Shown here piece after piece: positions 61,601 to 64,000 of a DNA stretch of 64,000 nt (positions within the stretch are counted from its first letter, which is position 1; each line of letters starts with the position of its first letter). The stretch is from an uncultured Anaeroplasma sp. (GTDB lineage: Bacteria; Bacillota_I; Bacilli_A; Acholeplasmatales; Anaeroplasmataceae). The notes beneath the pieces were generated by a model. That model had not been told where the DNA came from. It worked only from the letters and a program-made list of their open reading frames with translations, and made no database searches. Position numbers and translations under genes: made by a program. Location: positions 40,811 through 104,810 of the forward strand of contig CAMEJG010000001.1 of the NCBI GenBank assembly GCA_945919465.1. The letters are read 5' to 3'.

Positions 61601-62920
61601 AACGTATTGTGCAAACCAATTAAATTGTCCAATATTGCTAATTTCATAATATCCTTCAGTTTCATTATAATATGCAGGTTGGTATGAACTACAAGTCTCA
61701 CAAATTCCGTTTGAATTATAGCTGTGGCCTAGTGCAGGCACTACTATTGTTGTTATTTCTTCTTTATTCTCATTAAAGTATTTATCACATTCACTACAAT
61801 GATAATGAGCTACTGTTCCTTCATTTTCACATGTTGCAGGTACTGCAGAAACTAAGTTACCATAGCTGTGGCCTAATGCAGGTGCTACTATTGTTGTTAT
61901 TTCTTCCTTATTCTCATTAAAGTATTTATCACATACACTACAATGATAATAAGCTACTGTTCCTTCACTTTCACATGTTGCAGGAACTCCAGGAACTAAA
62001 TCACCATAGCTGTGGCCTAGTGCTGGAACTGCAATTGTTGTTATTTCTTCCTTATTCTCATTAAAATATTTATCACAGCTACTACAATGATAATGAGCTA
62101 CTGTTCCTTCATTTTCACATGTTGCAGGTACTGCAGAAACTAAGTTACCATAGCTGTGGCCTAGTGCAGGCACTACTATTGTTGTTATTTCTTCCTTATT
62201 CTCATTAAAGTATTTATCGCATTCACTACAATGATGATGAGCTACTGTTCCTTCACTTTCACATGTTGCAGGAACTGCAGGAACTAAGTTACCATAGCTG
62301 TGACCTAGTGCAGGGATTTCCTGATATGTAGAATAATCACATGAACTACAAGTATAATATTCATCCCAGCCCACTTCAGTACAAGTAGGATCCTTAGCCT
62401 CATGATGTTGTAAATCATGACCAAGTAGTGGTACTTTTACAACATTCTCATAACCACATACACTACATATTTGTTTCTTACTACCATCTTTTTCATGTGT
62501 AGCTACTTCTATTATTATCCATTCACCATAAGTATGCTCACCTATATTATTTTTTTCACCACATGAGCATTCAACCCAGTGTACACTTGCATTAAAGCTA
62601 AACTCACTTGAATAATTATGCTCATGAACACTTGTACTTGGTGTACTTGTTGGTGCACTTGTACTTGGTGTACTTGTTGGCACGCTTGTACTTGGTGTAC
62701 TTGTTGGTGCACTTGTACTTGGTATACTTGTTGGTGCACTTGTTGGTGTACTTGTTGGAGTACTTGTTGCACTACTTGAAGGCTTCCCTGTTGAAGTACT
62801 TGATGTATTACTTACTTCTTGTGTAGAAGATGAACTTTCAGCAGGATTATCATTTCCAACACAGCTTGTTAAACCTAAAATTACTAATAATAATGCTAAA
62901 AACCAAAATTTCTTTTTCAT
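52673..62920 (-). CDS. Giant (3415 aa) repeat-rich surface lipoprotein: Ser/Thr/Pro linker, CxxC repeats, two GLUG-like beta-helix regions, about 25 InlB B-repeats, four PPC-like domains
   Basis: Lipobox LGLTSCVG, RBS AAGGGGGAAA, repeated GYTFLGWYLEDTFETLVTSTEGIYENITLYAKW. Confidence 0.92.
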   Translation of the reverse strand: MKKKFWFLALLLVILGLTSCVGNDNPAESSSSTQEVSNTSSTSTGKPSSSATSTPTSTPTSAPTSIPSTSAPTSTPSTSVPTSTPSTSAPTSTPSTSVHEHNYSSEFSFNASVHWVECSCGEKNNIGEHTYGEWIIIEVATHEKDGSKKQICSVCGYENVVKVPLLGHDLQHHEAKDPTCTEVGWDEYYTCSSCDYSTYQEIPALGHSYGNLVPAVPATCESEGTVAHHHCSECDKYFNENKEEITTIVVPALGHSYGNLVSAVPATCENEGTVAHYHCSSCDKYFNENKEEITTIAVPALGHSYGDLVPGVPATCESEGTVAYYHCSVCDKYFNENKEEITTIVAPALGHSYGNLVSAVPATCENEGTVAHYHCSECDKYFNENKEEITTIVVPALGHSYNSNGICETCSSYQPAYYNETEGYYEISNIGQFNWFAQYVNSGNNAVNAILTNDIDFGNSNFIQISKSSSNKYNGTFDGQGHTITVNQSATSSVALFGHVSNCTIKNLNVTGKIVTSTKYAAGIASVNESGSTTYIENCYSSIIIESTINGDGTHAGIIGMANGNVYITNCAFVGEIKGANTTSCAGIVGWTQGKAIITNSFVAATVENTSSSDTFSRNNSKLTLSNCYYLNSFGSELSTAIKATEEKLSSGEIAYILSQYTNGSIWGQKLGENGNSYPILRYNNETESIVYKNPKYTGCEANYPEELTYTYSNSVDTPIYVEHTCGDLVVGEAATCTHEGTASYYYCSSCDKYLDVNKEELETLVIPKLPHDYSLDWSNDESNHWHECSCGDKSEVSAHTYGEFIITTPGTETVTGSKKHICSVCDYEEVIDIIPYTITFVANDGIHSNTATFYNSEILVEFTAASKEHYTFLGWYLEETFETLVTSTEGLNENITLYAKFEATSYTITYMVYGGDNPNTETSYDYFTLVEFDDASRNGSTFAGWYLEDTFETLVTSTSGYEQNITLYAKWINFTYTIAYEANGGVDTNSVTSYDVDTKVIFEDATKDYYDFVGWYLEETFETLVTSTEGLYSNITLYAKWTPTKYVINYEDTIDENPNASEFSIETIVEFVPAIRYGYTFVGWYSDTTLENTITSTEGIYENISVYAKWQINTYTISYEANGGVHTNTATSYDAENKVDFTAATKENYNFLGWYLEETFETLVTSTEGVYDNITLYAKYKGYEFDVALDANGGIFNDIHKITYMSNGSVYCEKSYGINDLIEYIIPVREGYAFSGWYLDEEYTQELDWTENLSTDVILYAKWIKHSGDGVFYIGSTSDTIIGTSRNDSNKLYFAFVPLVSGVIKIYSKSSGDTYGYLCDSDKKTITFNDDNLSSRNFYISYPVTAGKLYYISPCGYSGNVEMTVTIEGTAHPIVSAKGANITSNTIYKAEYGQIPTLNNVIRDGYEFLGWYKEDDTLFDDSEVWTLLNGISLTAKWSLETYTISYEANGGIHSNTTTSYDINNNVTFTDATKEGYTFIGWYLEDTFDTLVTSTEGIYDNITLYAKFELTVYTVTYEENLTTNPNASEFSIESVITFEAPTRNGYTFVGWYSDATLETEIISTEGIYENISVYAKWQINTYTISYVANGGIHSNTTTSYDINNNVTFTDATKEGYTFIGWYLEDTFETLVTSTEGIYENITLYAKFEAHEFNVTLDANGGTFNDIKNKITYISNNEVYYEHEYGKEDVIEYIVPRKEGYVFAGWYLDEEYTQVFDWNSDLTHDVIIYAKWFEYSGNGVLYTGETSDTIVGTSKDGANKLYFAYVPLVSETIKIYSNSLGDTYGYLCDSDKKTIAFNDDNLSNRNFLITYTVTAGTLYYISPCGFSGNVEMTVTIEGTAFPIPSGKGAIVTDKLDYVVAYDEIGSFDIATRVGYEFIGWYTSSDEYVDTTVAWNIQNDVELFAKWQINTYTITYEADGGVHTNTTTSYDINNNVTFIDATKEGYTFLGWYLEDTFDILVTSTEGIYENITLYAKFEANKYNVTLDANGGLFTDVKNKITYICNNEVYYEHEYAKEDVIEYIVPRIDGYAFAGWYLDEEYTQVFNWTENLSNDVVLFAKMIEHSGNGVLYTGETSDTIVGTSMNDANRLYFAYVPLVSETIKIYSNSSGDTYGYLWDSNKSLLKGVDHGGANHNFLITYSVTAGTLYYISPCGYSGNVEMTVTIEGTAKPEVTANGATISAEITKKVIYDNVPEFNIPHKLGYEFLGWYTSGDEYVDTTVAWNIQNDVELFAKWQVITYTIAYEANGGTHSNTATSYDVENKVDFTAATKENYNFLGWYLEDTFDTLVTSTEGLYENITLYAKYKGYEFDVALDANGGLIKDIINKVTYMSNGSVYCEKSYGINDLIEYIIPVREGYAFAGWYLDEEYTQELDWTENLSTDVILYAKWIEHSGNGVFYTGETSDTFVGTLTNDSNRLYFAFLPLVSGTIKIYSNSLGDTYGYLCDSDKKIIAYDDDSGSNRNFFISYTVTAGTLYYISPCGYSVNVEMTVTIEGTAKPEVTAKGAIITSNTIYKAEYGQIPTLNTVTRDGYEFLGWYKDDDTLFDDSEVWTLLNGISLTAKWQVITYTISYEANGGIHSNTATSYDVENKVDFTSATKDYYDFVGWYLEETFETLVTSTEGVYGNITLYAKFTPTVYTVTYEENLTTNPNASEFSIESVITFEAPTRNGYTFVGWYSDATLETEIISTEGIYENISVYAKWDLANYTIIYEANGGVHSNTATSYDAENKVDFTSATKDYYDFVGWYLEETFETLVTSTEGVYGNITLYAKFTPTVYTVTLDANGGKVGTITDIWDGSIASSFENGTGSETDPYIIKTGAQLAYLASTVNSGTTYKGCYFILENNIDLNNINWTSIGKTNFDATSTNTSNSNYFAGIFDGKGHIISNLTQTTVINGVTGLFGAVISATISNLVIESANINLVNTSKYTDGGILIGLARDVIVSQCSISGSLSITQNGSSASYIGGAIGVVNSGSITNLSSSVDITVSSSQHIYVGGIIGRAQDNITISMNLFNGSISIRKGLYNVYAGGIIGITEGVSSSTSSINNCVTIGTFTGNVTRTPYMDAVYNPWSSSTVKVNSCYYNATFTYNSSTLSSKNGTSTSLSNLNSKNWYITILGWDLTNVWQMSETYPMLKGIKYSEADSQLVQISYNQSFELSIPKKAGYIFLGWYDGVAGTGNQYTDETGTSIKVWDKTEEVIVLYAKWDLANYTITYEANGGIHSNTATSYDAENKVDFTSATKDYYDFVGWYLEETFETLVTSTEGVYDNITLYAKFTPTVYTVTYEENLTTNPNSSEFSIESVITFEAPTRNGYTFVGWYSDATLETEIISTEGIYENISVYAKWDLTNYTITYEVDGGDNPNTTASYDVENKVDFASATKEGYTFLGWYLEDTFETLVTSTEGLYQNITLYAKWEIIE
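61700..62330 (-). repeat. 144-bp tandem repeat x4 encoding 48-aa CxxC units
   Basis: ALGHSYGNLVPAVPATCESEGTVAHHHCSECDKYFNENKEEITTIVVP; same motif at 62004 and 62148. Confidence 0.88.
62630..62758 (-). repeat. 27-bp tandem repeat encoding PTSTPSTSA/V linker
   Basis: Units at 62630, 62657, 62684, 62711 plus a partial copy. Confidence 0.9.
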
Positions 62921-63094
62921 TAATTATTTCCCCCTTTTTATACTATATTAATAATATAATTAGATATAATAATAAAAATATATAAAAATTTTATACAATT
63001 TTTTCGCAAGAATTATATCATTTTGCAAAATATATTTCAATTATTTTTTTGCATTTTATAAATAATATCATCTTCTTTTATTAATAATAGATTA

Positions 63095-63115
63095 AAATGC
63101 AATTGAAATGCAATT
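63095..63115. promoter_or_regulatory. Two AAATGCAATT direct repeats at 11-bp period in the divergent intergenic region
   Basis: 63095-63104 and 63106-63115; inverted half GCATTTT at 63051. Confidence 0.55.
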
Positions 63116-63119
63116 TATA

Positions 63120-63169
63120 ATTGTATTTTATTTAGTTATATTGTATTTTATCAAAAAATATTATATAAT
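63120..63169 (+). promoter_or_regulatory. Promoter of LytTR-PAS gene overlapping 20-bp-spaced direct repeat
   Basis: ATTGTATTTTA at 63120 and 63140; TTGTAT (63141), 17-nt spacer, TATAAT (63164). Confidence 0.65.
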
Positions 63170-63208
63170 ATGCATATAATGATATGATTAATATAAAGGA
63201 AAAATACT

Positions 63209-63937
63209 ATGAAAGATATAGAAAACTATTTAAAAAAAAGAAATATTGAAATCAACCATATAATATATGCATATTGTCAAAATCAAAATTTAATAATAGT
63301 TACTGATTCTGGAAATGAATTTTCTTGTAGTATGCTATTACATGAGCTTATGGAATACTTACCAGAAGATGAATTTATTACAATACGCAGAGGTGTAGCA
63401 ACAAGATTAAACGCCATAGTGTCAATTGATGATGATGGAATATATACATTAATAGATGGTAAAACCTTTCAAGGAAGAAAAAGATTTTTAGCTAGTCATA
63501 AAAAACTTAGATCATCTTTACAATTAAATAATTCAACAATGATATCAAAACCTATGAAAAATGAAAAAAATAGACTCCCTTTGTCTATTTTAGAAAAATG
63601 TACTCTTTTAGATAATATGCCTGTTGCATATTGTATAATAGAGCTTGTTTTTGATGAAAATGGTCATGGACTTGATTTTATTTTTAGATATTGTAATAAA
63701 CAAATGGCAATAATTGAAAATGTTCCAATTGATGAAATGCTTAATCATTCATTTTATGAAGTATTTAAGAATGGTGATAAAAAATGGTTAGTAGCCTATG
63801 CTGATGTAGCACTAAATGGAGTTCAACGTATTCTTCATGATTATAGTCCTGAAATAAATAAGAATTTAACTATATATTGTTATCAACCTGAAGTAGGCTA
63901 CTGTGCTTGCGTATTAACTGAAGATAATACAAAATAA
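63209..63937 (+). CDS. LytTR DNA-binding domain protein with C-terminal PAS domain
   Basis: LLHELMEYLPEDEFITIRRGVATRLNAIVSI (LytTR) and LLDNMPVAYCIIELVFDENGHGLDFIFRYCNKQMAIIENVPIDEML (PAS). Confidence 0.75.
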   Translation: MKDIENYLKKRNIEINHIIYAYCQNQNLIIVTDSGNEFSCSMLLHELMEYLPEDEFITIRRGVATRLNAIVSIDDDGIYTLIDGKTFQGRKRFLASHKKLRSSLQLNNSTMISKPMKNEKNRLPLSILEKCTLLDNMPVAYCIIELVFDENGHGLDFIFRYCNKQMAIIENVPIDEMLNHSFYEVFKNGDKKWLVAYADVALNGVQRILHDYSPEINKNLTIYCYQPEVGYCACVLTEDNTK

Positions 63938-64000
63938 AATTTAATTGTAAGCATATTTGATAGACAGGTATAATAAAATTCTCAAAATCAACACTAAAAA

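Noticed and set aside
62542-62826. Repetitive ORFs 62542..62772 (-) and 62608..62826 (+)
   Set aside because: Out-of-frame readings of the 27-bp tandem linker repeat.
52673-62920. LPXTG or other C-terminal cell-wall anchor in the giant protein
   Set aside because: C-terminus is a B-repeat ending KWEIIE; no sorting motif or TM present.

Overview
AT-rich window from a low-GC Firmicutes/Bacilli-type genome. It uses the standard code: TGA serves as a genuine stop in ATGA-overlapping gene pairs, and the tRNA-Trp is CCA-type. It looks chromosomal and mostly housekeeping, with a spore-forming signature: GerA-type germination receptor genes, a ylbD-ylbE-ylbF block, a LolA/GerS-like lipoprotein, and two YjcZ-like microproteins missing from the ORF track. 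Recognisable blocks are ktrB-ktrA-lipid kinase-gerAB-gerAA-gerAC, rpsP-khpA, leuS-FUSC/HAD-sufCDSUB, uxaB-uxaA-uxaC, two tandem parvulin-like lipoproteins, tex, hprK-[lgt::ppaX]-whiA, and a 10.2-kb repeat-rich giant lipoprotein gene divergent from a LytTR-PAS regulator. No rRNA, CRISPR, prophage or transposon was seen. Main points for follow-up: (1) an Rpn-family nuclease gene with a strong in-frame internal SD+ATG predicted to make a separate 90-aa C-terminal protein; (2) a continuous Lgt::HAD(PpaX-like) fusion next to hprK; (3) a FUSC membrane protein fused to a HAD-like domain that has lost its catalytic motif; (4) four 33-bp-periodic iterons carrying promoter-like elements upstream of a DUF4143 ATPase; (5) a 14-bp-stem hairpin whose loop holds the gerAB SD and start codon; (6) the giant lipoprotein/LytTR-PAS locus; (7) paired parvulin-like lipoproteins with Asp-rich Ca-loop-like insertions. 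All calls come from reading the sequence; no database search was run.
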